64,000 bases of DNA from Polynucleobacter sp. HIN11 (GCF_030297675.1 NZ_AP028142.1:1116001-1180000); one strand, 5' to 3'; shown: positions 12,314-21,563, counted from the first letter of the stretch. Program-made: numbers and translations. Notes: a model not told the origin generated them from the sequence alone.

Positions 12314-15300
12314 CGCTCTCTGAGCTTTGTATCCGACGGCCTGTTATGACCGTCCTGCTCTCAGTAGTGACGGTCATTGCTGGCGCAGTAGCGTACACCC
12401 GTATTCCGGTTGCGGCCTTGCCTAGTTTTAATACACCAGTAATTTCTGTATCAGCCTCATTACCAGGCGCCTCTCCCGAAAATATGGCGTCTTCGGTTGC
12501 CCTGCCTCTCGAGAAGGAGTTCTCGACCATTGATGGCATTACGGTGATCAGTTCCACCAATTTCTTGGGAACAACAAACATCACCCTCGAATTTAATAAC
12601 GATCGCGACATTGATAAAGCCGCGGTTGATGTACAAGCGGCACTGTTGCGCGCCCAGCGTCGCTTACCGATCGAGATGACCGTGCCACCCTCCTATCGCA
12701 AGGTCAACCCTGCCGATGCGCCGGTCCTCATCATCGGCATGACCTCGCCATCGATGGATTTATCCGAGCTCAACGATTACGCCGAGAACCTGATTTCTCC
12801 AACGCTATCCACGATTGATGGGGTGGCTCAAATTATTGTGTATGGCATTAAGCGCTATGCCATTCGTGTGCAAGCGCGGCCCGACTCCCTAGCAACCCAT
12901 AACCTCACGATGGAAGATCTCTCGATCGCCATCAATAAAGCGAACTCAAATACCCCCGTGGGTGTTTTAGAGGGCCCACGGCAGCTACTCACTATTTATG
13001 CCAATAAGCAATTAGTGAGTGCTTCGGATTTTGCCAACCTCGTGATTGCACAAAAGAATGGTTTACCCATCTATCTACGCGATGTGGCTGATGTGGTTGA
13101 GAGTTATGAGAACGTTCGTACCCTCTCCACCACCAATGGTGAGCGCTCGATTGCGCTAGCGATTCAGCGTCAGCCCAATGCCAATACGGTCAAGGTGGTG
13201 GATGCGGTGAAAGCGATGATCCCGCAGTTTGAGAAACAACTACCAGCCTCGATCAAACTCACACTGGTCAACGATCGCTCAACTTCGATTCGGGAGGCGA
13301 TTGCTGACGTCAACTTCACCCTGGCGTTAACCGTGGCCTTGGTAGTCCTGGTGATATTCCTGTTCCTCAAGCACCTCTCAGCCACGATCATTCCATCCTT
13401 AAGCCTGCCCATCTCACTGATTGGCGCCTTCTTCCTGCTTTACTTCATGGGCTATAGCTTGGATAACGTCTCGCTGTTAGGCATTACGCTCGCTGTAGGT
13501 TTGGTGGTGGATGACTCCATTGTGGTACTTGAGAATATCGTGCGTTATGTGGATGAGGGTATGAGTCCACTCAAAGCCGCCCTCAAAGGGAGTCGCGAGG
13601 TCGGCTTCACGATCATTTCCATTTCGCTCTCCTTGGTGGCTGTTTTCATCCCACTCTTTTTTATGGAAGGTCCGATCGGACTACTGTTTCGTGAGTTTGC
13701 CGTAGTCGTTTCACTCGCTATCCTGGTTTCTGCTGTGGTATCGCTTTCCCTAGTACCGATGCTTTGCAGCCGCTATCTTCCAAAACCTGGGCAGCATGCT
13801 CGCGAATATGCAATTAACCGTCACTTTGATCGCTGGTTTGATTGGACCCAGAAGACCTATGTGCATTATTTGGACTTAGCGCTACAAAAGCGCAAACAAG
13901 TGCTATGGTTAGCAATTGCAACATTTGTGATCACCATTGCAATGTTTGTGTATACGCCAAAGGGATTTTTTCCGGAGGAGGATATTGGACAAATCACAGC
14001 AACGACCGAGGCCGATCAAGATATCTCCTACAAGGCGATGCTGGAGCTACAAGATCGTGCTGCTGAGATTGTGGCCAATGATCCAAATGTGGCGAGTTTT
14101 GTCTCGATTCTAGGTGGTGGCCTAAGCGCGGGTAGCAATACCGGCCGCTTCTTTATTGTGCTCAAGCCCCGCAGCGAGCGGGAGTCTATGACTGAAGTTC
14201 TTGAGGGCCTTCGTAAAAAGTTTAGAGATGTCCCCGGCCTACAGGTGTTCATGCGGCCAATTCAAAACCTTCAATTAGGTGGACGTTCCAGTAAAAGCCG
14301 TTATCAATTTACTTTGCAAAGTGTTGGTTTTGAGGGGGTGAATGAATGGTCTGAGAAGATGCTGGAGAAATTGCGTAGCGACCCCCTCTTTCGGGATGTG
14401 ACCTCGGATTCTCAACTGCGCGGCCTCAATGTGCAAATTGATATTAATCGTGAGAAGGCGGCGCAAGCGGGAGTCACGATTGCGGATATTCGTCAGGCTC
14501 TGTATAACGCCTTTGGTCAACGTCAGGTCTCCACCATTTACACAAGTGTCAACACCTATTACGTCATTTTGGAGACCGCCGAAGATCAGCGGCAATTTGA
14601 AACCGATCTAGGCAAAGTCTTTGTACGAGGGCGCTCAACCAATCAATTGATTCCACTCTCAAGTCTTGCTAGCTTCAAGCGCACCATTGGCCCAACCGCG
14701 GTCAACCATCAAGGGCAGATTCCGGCGGTAACTCTCTCATTTAATCTAGCGCCCGATGTCGCCCTCGGGCAAGCCACCGATGCAATTGAGAAATACGTGA
14801 AAGAGATTAAGCTTCCATCCTCCATCATCACAAGCTATGGTGGAGATGCGAAGGTCTTCAAAGGCAATCAAAGTGGGCAATTTATTCTGATTATTGCCGC
14901 ACTCGCAGTGATCTATGTCTTGCTCGGTGTTCTGTATGAAAGCTACATTCACCCAATCACTATTTTGGCCGGCTTGCCCTCCGCAGCGATCGGCGCCCTT
15001 CTCTCTTTATGGATGTTTGGGATGGAACTCACCATCATTGCGACGATTGGCATTCTGATGCTAATTGGAATTGTGAAGAAAAACGCCATCTTGATGATCG
15101 ACTTCGCCCTTGAGGCGCAACGCAAGCAAGGGATGAGCCCTACCGAAGCGATTCGCTCAGCCTGTATCTTGCGCTTTCGACCCATTATGATGACGACCCT
15201 CACCGCTGTTGTAGGAGCACTACCTCTTGCTTTGGGAATTGGCGCGGGCGCTGAGTTGCGTCAACCCCTAGGAGTAAGTGTTGTGGGCGGTCTTGTGCTT

Positions 15301-15408
15301 TCCCAATTTGTCACCTTGTTCATTACCCCCGTTATTTATCTGTATCTGGATCGTTATGCCGGTCGAGGACCCCTTGAGATACCCCCAGAAGATCTTGAGG
15401 ATGCCTGA
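12310..15408 (+). CDS. RND-family multidrug efflux permease (MdtB/AcrB-like)
   Basis: The inner-membrane pump has 1032 residues, normal for HAE1-type RND transporters. TM1 is at about 12-32. The first large periplasmic loop follows, then TM2-6 with the proton-relay motif GLVVDDSIVVLENIV (paired Asp in TM4). A second TM block begins near 520 and a second periplasmic loop follows it; TM8-12 near the C-terminus include MLIGIVKKNAILMIDFALEA, with the relay Lys. FFPEEDIGQI is the conserved start of the second loop. It is translationally coupled to the adaptor and very likely exports drugs or other amphiphiles using the proton gradient. The specific substrate cannot be read from the sequence. Confidence 0.93.
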   Translation: MTLSELCIRRPVMTVLLSVVTVIAGAVAYTRIPVAALPSFNTPVISVSASLPGASPENMASSVALPLEKEFSTIDGITVISSTNFLGTTNITLEFNNDRDIDKAAVDVQAALLRAQRRLPIEMTVPPSYRKVNPADAPVLIIGMTSPSMDLSELNDYAENLISPTLSTIDGVAQIIVYGIKRYAIRVQARPDSLATHNLTMEDLSIAINKANSNTPVGVLEGPRQLLTIYANKQLVSASDFANLVIAQKNGLPIYLRDVADVVESYENVRTLSTTNGERSIALAIQRQPNANTVKVVDAVKAMIPQFEKQLPASIKLTLVNDRSTSIREAIADVNFTLALTVALVVLVIFLFLKHLSATIIPSLSLPISLIGAFFLLYFMGYSLDNVSLLGITLAVGLVVDDSIVVLENIVRYVDEGMSPLKAALKGSREVGFTIISISLSLVAVFIPLFFMEGPIGLLFREFAVVVSLAILVSAVVSLSLVPMLCSRYLPKPGQHAREYAINRHFDRWFDWTQKTYVHYLDLALQKRKQVLWLAIATFVITIAMFVYTPKGFFPEEDIGQITATTEADQDISYKAMLELQDRAAEIVANDPNVASFVSILGGGLSAGSNTGRFFIVLKPRSERESMTEVLEGLRKKFRDVPGLQVFMRPIQNLQLGGRSSKSRYQFTLQSVGFEGVNEWSEKMLEKLRSDPLFRDVTSDSQLRGLNVQIDINREKAAQAGVTIADIRQALYNAFGQRQVSTIYTSVNTYYVILETAEDQRQFETDLGKVFVRGRSTNQLIPLSSLASFKRTIGPTAVNHQGQIPAVTLSFNLAPDVALGQATDAIEKYVKEIKLPSSIITSYGGDAKVFKGNQSGQFILIIAALAVIYVLLGVLYESYIHPITILAGLPSAAIGALLSLWMFGMELTIIATIGILMLIGIVKKNAILMIDFALEAQRKQGMSPTEAIRSACILRFRPIMMTTLTAVVGALPLALGIGAGAELRQPLGVSVVGGLVLSQFVTLFITPVIYLYLDRYAGRGPLEIPPEDLEDA

Positions 15409-15425
15409 GCGTTTTACAATTAGGT

Positions 15426-16121
15426 ATGCGTCAAATTATTCTGGATACTGAAACGACTGGGCTCAATCCAGCTACCGGTGATCGCATTATTGAGGTCGGT
15501 TGCATTGAGTTAATCAATCGCCGCCAAACCGGCAAAACTCTCCACCATTACATCAACCCCGAGCGCGATATTGCCGAGGGTGCATTTGCGGTGCACGGCC
15601 TATCTCGCGAGTTTTTATCCGACAAACCCCTATTTGCACAAATTGTGGATGAACTCACTGAGTTCGTTGCTGGGGCTGAGGTGATTATTCATAATGCGCC
15701 CTTTGATTTGTCATTTCTCAACAATGAATACGCCCTACTCAAGCGCCCGAGCTTCTCAGAGCTTGCTGCCAAGATTACCGATACGCTCGTGGATGCGCGC
15801 CGCATGTTCCCAGGCAAACGCAATTCTCTGGATGCCCTATGCGAACGCTTTGCAGTCAGTAACGAACACCGCACTCTGCATGGCGCCTTGCTCGACGCTC
15901 AGCTCCTAGCCGAGGTTTATCTAGCCATGACCCGTGGTCAAGATGATCTCACCATTGATTTAATTGATTACAGCGTCTCTGGGAAAGATGGCTTATCAAA
16001 GGCCCCTCTACCGAGCGACTTGATCTACTTCAAAGCGAGTGAGCTCGATTGCGCCGAACATGAAAAAGTTTTACAGGCCATCGAGAAGGCCAGTAAAAAG
16101 ACCCCGATTTGGGGTCTCTAA
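15426..16121 (+). CDS. dnaQ: DNA polymerase III epsilon subunit (3'-5' proofreading exonuclease)
   Basis: Epsilon proofreads replication errors within the polymerase III core. The 231-residue protein has the DEDDh motifs: ExoI ILDTETTGL (Asp7, Glu9), ExoII with IIHNAPFDLSFLNNE, and ExoIII HRTLHGALLDAQLLAEVY with its His and Asp. The C-terminal segment (about 185-231) is the tether that binds the alpha subunit. It begins 17 bases after the RND pump stop and may be partly transcribed with it. A terminator for the convergent dehydrogenase gene lies inside its last codons. Confidence 0.96.
   Translation: MRQIILDTETTGLNPATGDRIIEVGCIELINRRQTGKTLHHYINPERDIAEGAFAVHGLSREFLSDKPLFAQIVDELTEFVAGAEVIIHNAPFDLSFLNNEYALLKRPSFSELAAKITDTLVDARRMFPGKRNSLDALCERFAVSNEHRTLHGALLDAQLLAEVYLAMTRGQDDLTIDLIDYSVSGKDGLSKAPLPSDLIYFKASELDCAEHEKVLQAIEKASKKTPIWGL
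16095..16117 (-). terminator. Rho-independent terminator of the dehydrogenase gene, inside dnaQ
   Basis: On the minus strand AGACCCC, a five-base loop and GGGGTCT form a perfect 7-bp stem, followed by a run of T (TTTTTA). It lies 12-34 bases beyond the stop of the minus-strand dehydrogenase gene and entirely within the last codons of the convergent dnaQ. Confidence 0.65.
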
Positions 16122-16128
16122 GTTCACT

Positions 16129-17220
16129 CTAGATCGCCGCAGCGATCGCCTTGCCTAAATCCTGAGTGCTCGCTTTACCCCCAATATCTGGAGTGAGGGG
16201 TGCGTGAGCAGAACCAGCTGACAGCACTGACTCAATCGCCGCAAATACTTGCGCACCGGCTTCTGGATAGCCTAAGTGATCGAGCATGAGTGCGCCGCTC
16301 CAGATTTGACCAATCGGGTTAGCAATGTTCTTGCCATAAATGTCGGGGGCTGAGCCATGCACGGGCTCAAAGAGTGATGGAAACTTCCCTTCTGGATTAA
16401 TGCTGGCGGATGGTGCGACAGCAATCGTACCAGTACAGGCCGGGCCTAAATCAGAGAGGATGTCGCCAAACAAATTAGAGGCGACCACGACATCGAAGCG
16501 ATCAGGGTTCATCACAAACTGAGCGGTCAAAATATCGATGTGATACTTATCGGTTCGAACATCAGCATAGTTTTTAGCCATTAGTTCAACTCGCTCATCC
16601 CAATATGGCATGGTGATCGCAATCCCATTGGATTTGGTTGCCGAGGTCAAATGTTTCTTGGGGCGACTTTGAGCGAGATCAAAGGCAAACTTCAGAATTC
16701 GATCGACGCCATGGCGTGAGAATACCGACTCTTGAACCACAATTTCACGCTCGGTATCAGCAAACATCTTGCCACCAACCGCTGAGTACTCTCCTTCGGT
16801 GTTCTCGCGCACCACAAAGAAATCAATATCACCTGGTTTGCGGTTTGCTAGTGGACAAGGCACACCTGGCAATAAGCGTACTGGGCGCAGATTGACGTAT
16901 TGATCAAAGCCACGACGGAACTGGATCAAGCTACCCCACAGGGATAGATGGTCCGGCAAGATATTGGGCATACCAACCGCACCAAAGAAGATCGCATCGT
17001 ACTTCATGAGGGTGTCAAACCAGTTGTCCGGCATCATCTTGCCGTGCTGTTGGTAGTAATCGCAACTGGCGAAATCAAAGTGGTCAAACTGAAATTGAAT
17101 ACCAAACTTTTTTGCAGCCGCTTCTAGAGCGCGTACGCCCTCCGGCATCACCTCTTTACCAATCCCGTCACCAGGAATCACAGCAATCTTAGGGTTCGTT
17201 ATTTTCTTTTTGGTGTTCAT
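16129..17220 (-). CDS. Tartrate dehydrogenase/decarboxylase or D-malate dehydrogenase (TtuC/DmlA family)
   Basis: This 363-residue beta-decarboxylating dehydrogenase belongs with isopropylmalate and isocitrate dehydrogenases. It has the N-terminal PGDGIGKEVMPEG, the substrate region RRGFDQYVNLRPVRLLPG, VVRENTEGEYS, the metal-binding Asp cluster in NLFGDILSDLG and the cofactor loop EPVHGSAPDIYGKNIANP, which fits NAD. The tartrate/D-malate subgroup is indicated by the DHLSLWGSLIQFRRGFDQY block; leuB proteins differ there and are usually next to leuC/leuD, which are absent. It would oxidise D-malate, tartrate or similar hydroxyacids. It is convergent with dnaQ. Confidence 0.85.
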   Translation of the reverse strand: MNTKKKITNPKIAVIPGDGIGKEVMPEGVRALEAAAKKFGIQFQFDHFDFASCDYYQQHGKMMPDNWFDTLMKYDAIFFGAVGMPNILPDHLSLWGSLIQFRRGFDQYVNLRPVRLLPGVPCPLANRKPGDIDFFVVRENTEGEYSAVGGKMFADTEREIVVQESVFSRHGVDRILKFAFDLAQSRPKKHLTSATKSNGIAITMPYWDERVELMAKNYADVRTDKYHIDILTAQFVMNPDRFDVVVASNLFGDILSDLGPACTGTIAVAPSASINPEGKFPSLFEPVHGSAPDIYGKNIANPIGQIWSGALMLDHLGYPEAGAQVFAAIESVLSAGSAHAPLTPDIGGKASTQDLGKAIAAAI

Positions 17221-17254
17221 AAATCATGTCTCATGGATTAAAAGATCGATTTTA

Positions 17255-17920
17255 CTAGCTGATGGCGCGGCGGATTTCACGCTCCGCCTGGCGCTCTTTT
17301 TCCTTGGCTTCCTCATCAGTCTCGGCTGCGGGGATCGATAATGCGAGCTCTTCCATACGCAAGTTATCTTTTGGACAAATGGGTGCGCCATAACTTGCCC
17401 AACGCTTTAAGAGCGTTACCTCGTAACCACATTGGGGACACTTCGCTTTATTGCGACTGAGATTACTCGCTCGTGGCGGGGGAAACACAATTGCTTGATG
17501 AGGGTAAGGGCCTAACTTTTGACTGATGGTCATTAGGCGTACTTGCAGTTCTTCGGATGCATGCGCCATGCGCGCGGGCCCCTCTAAACCAACGGCTTGG
17601 CAAATCCCCTTGAAATCCTCACCATGACCGCTATGACAATCATCGACTGCATGGCAGAGCTCATGCAAGAGCGTATCGAGAAGCGTAACTGGATCATCCA
17701 ATTTTGGTGAGATAAAGATCTCATTCACACCCCCGCCTGAGCGCTCGCGCGGCCAGCACTGCCCTAGGGTGGTTCGTGGGCTACTTGACGCCGGAAAGCC
17801 ACAGGAGACCCGCACCGGCGGAATCACATAGCCAGCCTTCGCAAAAATTGCTTCCAAATGACGCACGCCATCTTGTAGCCAGGCTTCGCGAGTGCTGTGA
17901 GAGGAATTACTTTGAGTCAT
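17255..17920 (-). CDS. SprT-like zinc-binding protein
   Basis: The likely start is the ATG at 17920 (MTQSNSSHSTREAW), giving 221 residues; the frame is open upstream but has no better start. The core has the metalloprotease helix HELCHAVD, with two His and the catalytic Glu, and a further His in SGHGEDF. The C-terminal part has a four-Cys zinc ribbon (CPQCGYE ... GAPICPKD, the last ligand being less certain). SprT-family proteins of bacteria are poorly characterised; eukaryotic SPRTN degrades DNA-protein crosslinks. The charged tail is rich in Glu, Arg and Lys. It is divergent from the amidase gene. Confidence 0.75.
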   Translation of the reverse strand: MTQSNSSHSTREAWLQDGVRHLEAIFAKAGYVIPPVRVSCGFPASSSPRTTLGQCWPRERSGGGVNEIFISPKLDDPVTLLDTLLHELCHAVDDCHSGHGEDFKGICQAVGLEGPARMAHASEELQVRLMTISQKLGPYPHQAIVFPPPRASNLSRNKAKCPQCGYEVTLLKRWASYGAPICPKDNLRMEELALSIPAAETDEEAKEKERQAEREIRRAIS

Positions 17921-17937
17921 ACAAATAGTGGGAAATC

Positions 17938-17955
17938 TTGGGGTAAATTGGGGTA
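17938..17955. promoter_or_regulatory. Tandem 8-bp direct repeat in a divergent promoter region
   Basis: TTGGGGTA occurs twice with two bases between, so the copies are exactly one helical turn (10 bases) apart. They lie between the SprT-like gene (start 17920) and the amidase (start 18011). This spacing is typical of binding sites for a regulator contacting one face of the DNA, but no regulator gene is adjacent. The role is inferred only from position and spacing. Confidence 0.25.
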
Positions 17956-18010
17956 TTCTAAAAGGGTCAAACAACGAAACCACGAGCATAAACGCATTTA
18001 AGCCAAAACG

Positions 18011-19330
18011 ATGACATCCTTTAAAAATCTAGCTAACCTTAGCGCCACCCAAGCCGCGAAAGCGCTCGCTCAACGCGAGATCAAGGCCGAGGATCTGCTC
18101 AATGATTGCTTAAATCAAATTGGCATGCGCGAGCCTGAGGTGCATGCTTGGGTCAGCTTTGCCAAGGTGCATGCTCAAACCCAAGCTCGCGCCCTCGATC
18201 GCGGTCCAATCCAAGGAATCTTGCATGGCCTACCCATTGGCGTGAAGGATCTATTTGATACACACGATTTGCCAACCAATTACGGCTCACCGATCTATGG
18301 CAATAATCATCCGGTTTGCGATGCAGTTTCGGTATCACTGATGCGAGAGGCTGGCGCGATTGTGCTGGGTAAAACAGTCACCACCGAGTTTGCCAGCTTC
18401 AAACCGGGACCAACCCGCAATCCACGTAATCTTGATCACACTCCCGGTGGATCTTCTAGCGGCTCTGCTGCGGCGGTTGCGGATTGCATGGTCCCTCTTG
18501 CAACGGGCAGCCAAACCGCTGCCTCGATTATTCGGCCGGCGAGTTACTGTGGGGTGGTTGGCTATAAACCCAGTTACGGCAAGATTAGTATTGGTGGGGT
18601 CAAGAGCCTATCGGTATCTCTCGATACACTGGGTGTGTTTGGTCGCACCGTATCGGATGTAGCCTTGGGCGTTGCTGCGATGTCGGCAGATCATGATCTT
18701 ATGAATATTGCTCCCTTAGAGTCCAAAATCCGCGTTGGGATTTGCAAGACCGATGATTTTGCTCTTGCCCAACCTGAAAGCGCAGCTGCCCTCTCGCTAG
18801 CCGGCTTTGCAGCGAAGGTGTTTGCTAAAGGGGGCGTTGAGGAGATCACCTTACCTGCAGATTGCGCCAAGCTCAGTGAGACCCAAACCAAGATTATGCT
18901 GTTTGAGATGGCCAAAAGTTTTACCTTTGAAAAGCTCAACCACTTTGATCAAATCAGCCCAACCCTTAAAGCGATTATTGAACGTGGCGATGCCATTCAT
19001 TACCATCATTACAGCGATGCCCTTCTCAAAGCCCGTCGCGCTCGCACTACGATCACCCAATTCTTTTCAAATGACATTGATCTAATCATTGCCCCCAGTG
19101 CAACCGGTGAGGCGCCTAAGACATTAGAAGAAACAGGCGATCCAGTCTTTAGTCGCGGCTGGACCTTGCTGGGCTTACCGTGCATTAATTTAACAGTGAC
19201 CGCGGGGCCCAATGGTTTACCCGTTGGGGTGACATTAGTTGCGGGGCCTGGACAAGATCGCCTGCTACTCAGTGCAGCAAGCGCCCTCGCTCAACAACTC
19301 TCCGATCCAATTTCAATCAATCAATCTTAA
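18011..19330 (+). CDS. Amidase signature family protein
   Basis: This 439-residue amidase has the Ser-cisSer-Lys machinery: Lys79 (PIGVKDLFD), the Gly/Ser loop GGSSSGSAAAVA (cis-Ser near 148) and the nucleophile Ser172 in TGSQTAASIIRPASYCG. The residues before the nucleophile are Ala-Ala rather than the usual Gly-Gly or Ala-Gly, a small departure. It is too short and its context is wrong for GatA, as no gatC or gatB is nearby. It may hydrolyse a small amide or a urea-derived compound in catabolism; the substrate is not predictable. It converges on, and overlaps by 14 bases, the Bug-type gene. Confidence 0.85.
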   Translation: MTSFKNLANLSATQAAKALAQREIKAEDLLNDCLNQIGMREPEVHAWVSFAKVHAQTQARALDRGPIQGILHGLPIGVKDLFDTHDLPTNYGSPIYGNNHPVCDAVSVSLMREAGAIVLGKTVTTEFASFKPGPTRNPRNLDHTPGGSSSGSAAAVADCMVPLATGSQTAASIIRPASYCGVVGYKPSYGKISIGGVKSLSVSLDTLGVFGRTVSDVALGVAAMSADHDLMNIAPLESKIRVGICKTDDFALAQPESAAALSLAGFAAKVFAKGGVEEITLPADCAKLSETQTKIMLFEMAKSFTFEKLNHFDQISPTLKAIIERGDAIHYHHYSDALLKARRARTTITQFFSNDIDLIIAPSATGEAPKTLEETGDPVFSRGWTLLGLPCINLTVTAGPNGLPVGVTLVAGPGQDRLLLSAASALAQQLSDPISINQS

Positions 19331-20309
19331 TATTTGCTGCTTTAATTGCTTTTTGCGTTAATGCAATTTCCCTTTTTAGCAAGGTATCGGTTGCCTGCGG
19401 ATTTAGATAACGTAGCTCAATTCCCGCCGCATCTGCCCGTTGTTTAGCTTCTGGCAGTTCTAAGGCTTTTTTTACATCCTGTGTTAATTTGTTCACAATT
19501 GGTGTTGGGGTTCCTGCGGGAGCGTATAGCGCAACCCATGACTCCAGCTCAAATCCTGGCAAACCTGCCTCAGCAACCGTTGGCACATTGGGCATCATTG
19601 GGTGCCGAGCTTTACCAGTAACTGCTAGCGCCTTTAACCGACCGCTTTGAATATGGCCCATGACCGAGGGCGGAGTCGTAATAAAGACCTGCACTTGTCC
19701 AGCCAATACATCCTGAATCGCTTGGCCAGACCCCTTGTAGGGAACGTGCGTTAATTTGATATCCGTTGCTTGCTCAAAAATCTCAGTTCCAATATGCGAA
19801 ACCGAGCCATTCCCTTGAGAGGCGTAGTTCAACTTACCGGGATTTGCTTTGGCATACGCAATGAATTCTTTTAGGTTATTCACAGGAACCGAGGGATGAA
19901 TCGCAATGACGTTCATGGCGACCGTTAATAAAGCAATTGGCGTAAAGTCTTTAAATGGATCCCAATTTAACTTATCCATCAGAAGAGGATTGGCTGCGTG
20001 GTATCCGGAGTAAGAGGCTAGCAAGGTGTAGCCATCTGGTTTGCTGCGGGCAACGTATTGATAGGCAATATTGCCACTCGCTCCCTGGCGATTATCAATC
20101 ACAATCGATTGGCCAATGACACGTGCTAACGGCTCGCTCAATAAACGCGCCGATGCATCAACCAAGCCACCCGGAGGGACTGGAACGACGATCGTGATCG
20201 GTCGATCAGGAAAATTTTGAGCAATCGCTTTATGGGGTGCAACAAAACCCAGAACAATACTAAATGTGATGGTGACGAGCGTCTTAAGCACTCTTTTTGT
20301 GGTCATCAT
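19317..20309 (-). CDS. Bug/TctC-family periplasmic solute-binding protein
   Basis: The 330-residue protein has a signal peptide of about 30 residues (MMTTKRVLKTLVTITFSIVL, cleavage near AIAQ) and the Bug-family signature: FPDRPITIVVPVPPGG at the mature N-terminus, ARVIGQSIVIDNRQGASGNI, and the central NYASQGNGSVSHIGTEIF. Such proteins bind carboxylates, aromatic acids or amides and are greatly expanded in Burkholderiales. No TctA or TctB membrane genes are adjacent, so this is an orphan binding protein. The amidase gene converges on it; a shared substrate is possible but unproven. Confidence 0.9.
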   Translation of the reverse strand: MMTTKRVLKTLVTITFSIVLGFVAPHKAIAQNFPDRPITIVVPVPPGGLVDASARLLSEPLARVIGQSIVIDNRQGASGNIAYQYVARSKPDGYTLLASYSGYHAANPLLMDKLNWDPFKDFTPIALLTVAMNVIAIHPSVPVNNLKEFIAYAKANPGKLNYASQGNGSVSHIGTEIFEQATDIKLTHVPYKGSGQAIQDVLAGQVQVFITTPPSVMGHIQSGRLKALAVTGKARHPMMPNVPTVAEAGLPGFELESWVALYAPAGTPTPIVNKLTQDVKKALELPEAKQRADAAGIELRYLNPQATDTLLKREIALTQKAIKAANIKID

Positions 20310-20341
20310 GGTCTCCTCTTGCGGTTATGGTGAATTTCATT

Positions 20342-21463
20342 CTAACGCTGCCCCATCTTCGCTTCCACAAAGACGCTTTGCGCATCCCTCGGTAAACAGC
20401 GCCAGTACTGTGGACTCGCACTCACTTGCCCTCCTAAGACCGCCGCTGCTTCCCATGCCCAACGGGGCTTGTACAAAAATGCGCGTGCCAATGCAATCAA
20501 ATCAGCTTCTTGGTTTTCAAGGATTGCCTCAGCTTGCCTTGGATCGGCAATGAGCCCAACGGCTATCGTAGCCATTCCGGTTGCTGCTTTAATTGCTTTC
20601 GCAAAGGGCACTTGATAGTTTGGGCCTAACTGAATTTGCTGCTTCGGAGAAATTCCTCCGGATGAGACGTGAATGTAATCGCAGCCCAATACTTTTAGTT
20701 GTTTAGTGAGTTCGATGGACTCATCAAGCGACCAGCCGCCCTCGATCCAATCGCTGGCAGAGAGACGCACTCCCAATACGCCCTGCCACTGAGCGCGCAC
20801 TGCTGAAAATAACTCCAAGACAAAACGCATTCGGTTCTCAAGCGAACCGCCGTATTGGTCATTTCGTTGATTGGCAATCGGCGATAGAAATTGATGGAGT
20901 AAATATCCGTGAGCAGCATGCAGCTCAATACCATCGATACCGATTTCTTCTGCGCGCTTGGCGGCGATCACAAACTCATGAATGATTTGCTCAATCTCCT
21001 CCAGACTCAAAGCATGCGGCGGTCGCTCGCCCTCCAATTGAGGAATATCCGAGGGCCCTTGTGTTTCCCAACCACCTTGAGTGATCGGTAATAGTTGACC
21101 GCCCTGCCATGGTGGCGCACTCGATGCCTTGCGCCCAGCATGTGCCAATTGAATAAAAACCGGGGTCTTCGGCGCTAATTGTTTGGCGCGCTCTAAGGTG
21201 CTGTGTAGTGCGCTTTGGGTTGCCTGATCCCACAATCCCAGGCAATATGGGGTGATTCTGCCTTCGGGACTCACTGCCGTGGCCTCGATAATAAAAAGTC
21301 CGGCACCACTATTGAGTAAATTGCCCCAGTGCATCAGATGCCAATCGGTTGCCTGACCCTCATGCGCGGAGTATTGGCACATTGGTGCCACCACCACCCG
21401 ATTGGCTAGCGTAAGAGATCCTTTGGGGGCTGGAAGGGAGTACGAAGAAAACAAGAGGCTCAT
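20342..21463 (-). CDS. NADH:flavin oxidoreductase, Old Yellow Enzyme family (YqjM-like)
   Basis: This 373-residue FMN-dependent TIM-barrel ene-reductase has VVAPMCQYSAHEG, with the redox-sensing Cys of the YqjM class, the substrate-binding His pair in ELHAAHGYLLHQFLSP, and NQRNDQYGGSLENRMRF; a late FMN phosphate-binding region has DLIALARAFLYKPRW. It reduces activated C=C bonds of enals, enones or related compounds, with an uncertain physiological role. The ATG at 21463 is the first ATG in the frame and precedes the family start (LLFSSYSLP); upstream codons are open only from a TTG. It is divergent from mmsA across a region with two inverted repeats. Confidence 0.9.
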   Translation of the reverse strand: MSLLFSSYSLPAPKGSLTLANRVVVAPMCQYSAHEGQATDWHLMHWGNLLNSGAGLFIIEATAVSPEGRITPYCLGLWDQATQSALHSTLERAKQLAPKTPVFIQLAHAGRKASSAPPWQGGQLLPITQGGWETQGPSDIPQLEGERPPHALSLEEIEQIIHEFVIAAKRAEEIGIDGIELHAAHGYLLHQFLSPIANQRNDQYGGSLENRMRFVLELFSAVRAQWQGVLGVRLSASDWIEGGWSLDESIELTKQLKVLGCDYIHVSSGGISPKQQIQLGPNYQVPFAKAIKAATGMATIAVGLIADPRQAEAILENQEADLIALARAFLYKPRWAWEAAAVLGGQVSASPQYWRCLPRDAQSVFVEAKMGQR

Positions 21464-21497
21464 GGATTGGTGATTGTGAGATTGAGATGAAAGAATG

Positions 21498-21563
21498 GTC
21501 CGCAAGCGGACTTACCTGAAACGATTAAAATGATACCAATAGCTTTGATAACCAATGCATTGG
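21498..21563. promoter_or_regulatory. Two palindromes in the OYE-mmsA divergent promoter region
   Basis: GTCCGC-AA-GCGGAC (21498-21511) is a perfect 6-bp inverted repeat and CCAATGCATTGG (21552-21563) is a perfect 12-base palindrome. Both lie in the 146-base gap between the divergent starts. They may be operators for one or two regulators; no regulator gene is adjacent and no clear -35/-10 pair was recognised. Confidence 0.3.

Noticed and set aside
16132..16147. GATCGC-CGCA-GCGATC hairpin as a dnaQ terminator
   Set aside because: No T-run follows on the plus strand, and it lies in conserved coding sequence of the dehydrogenase.
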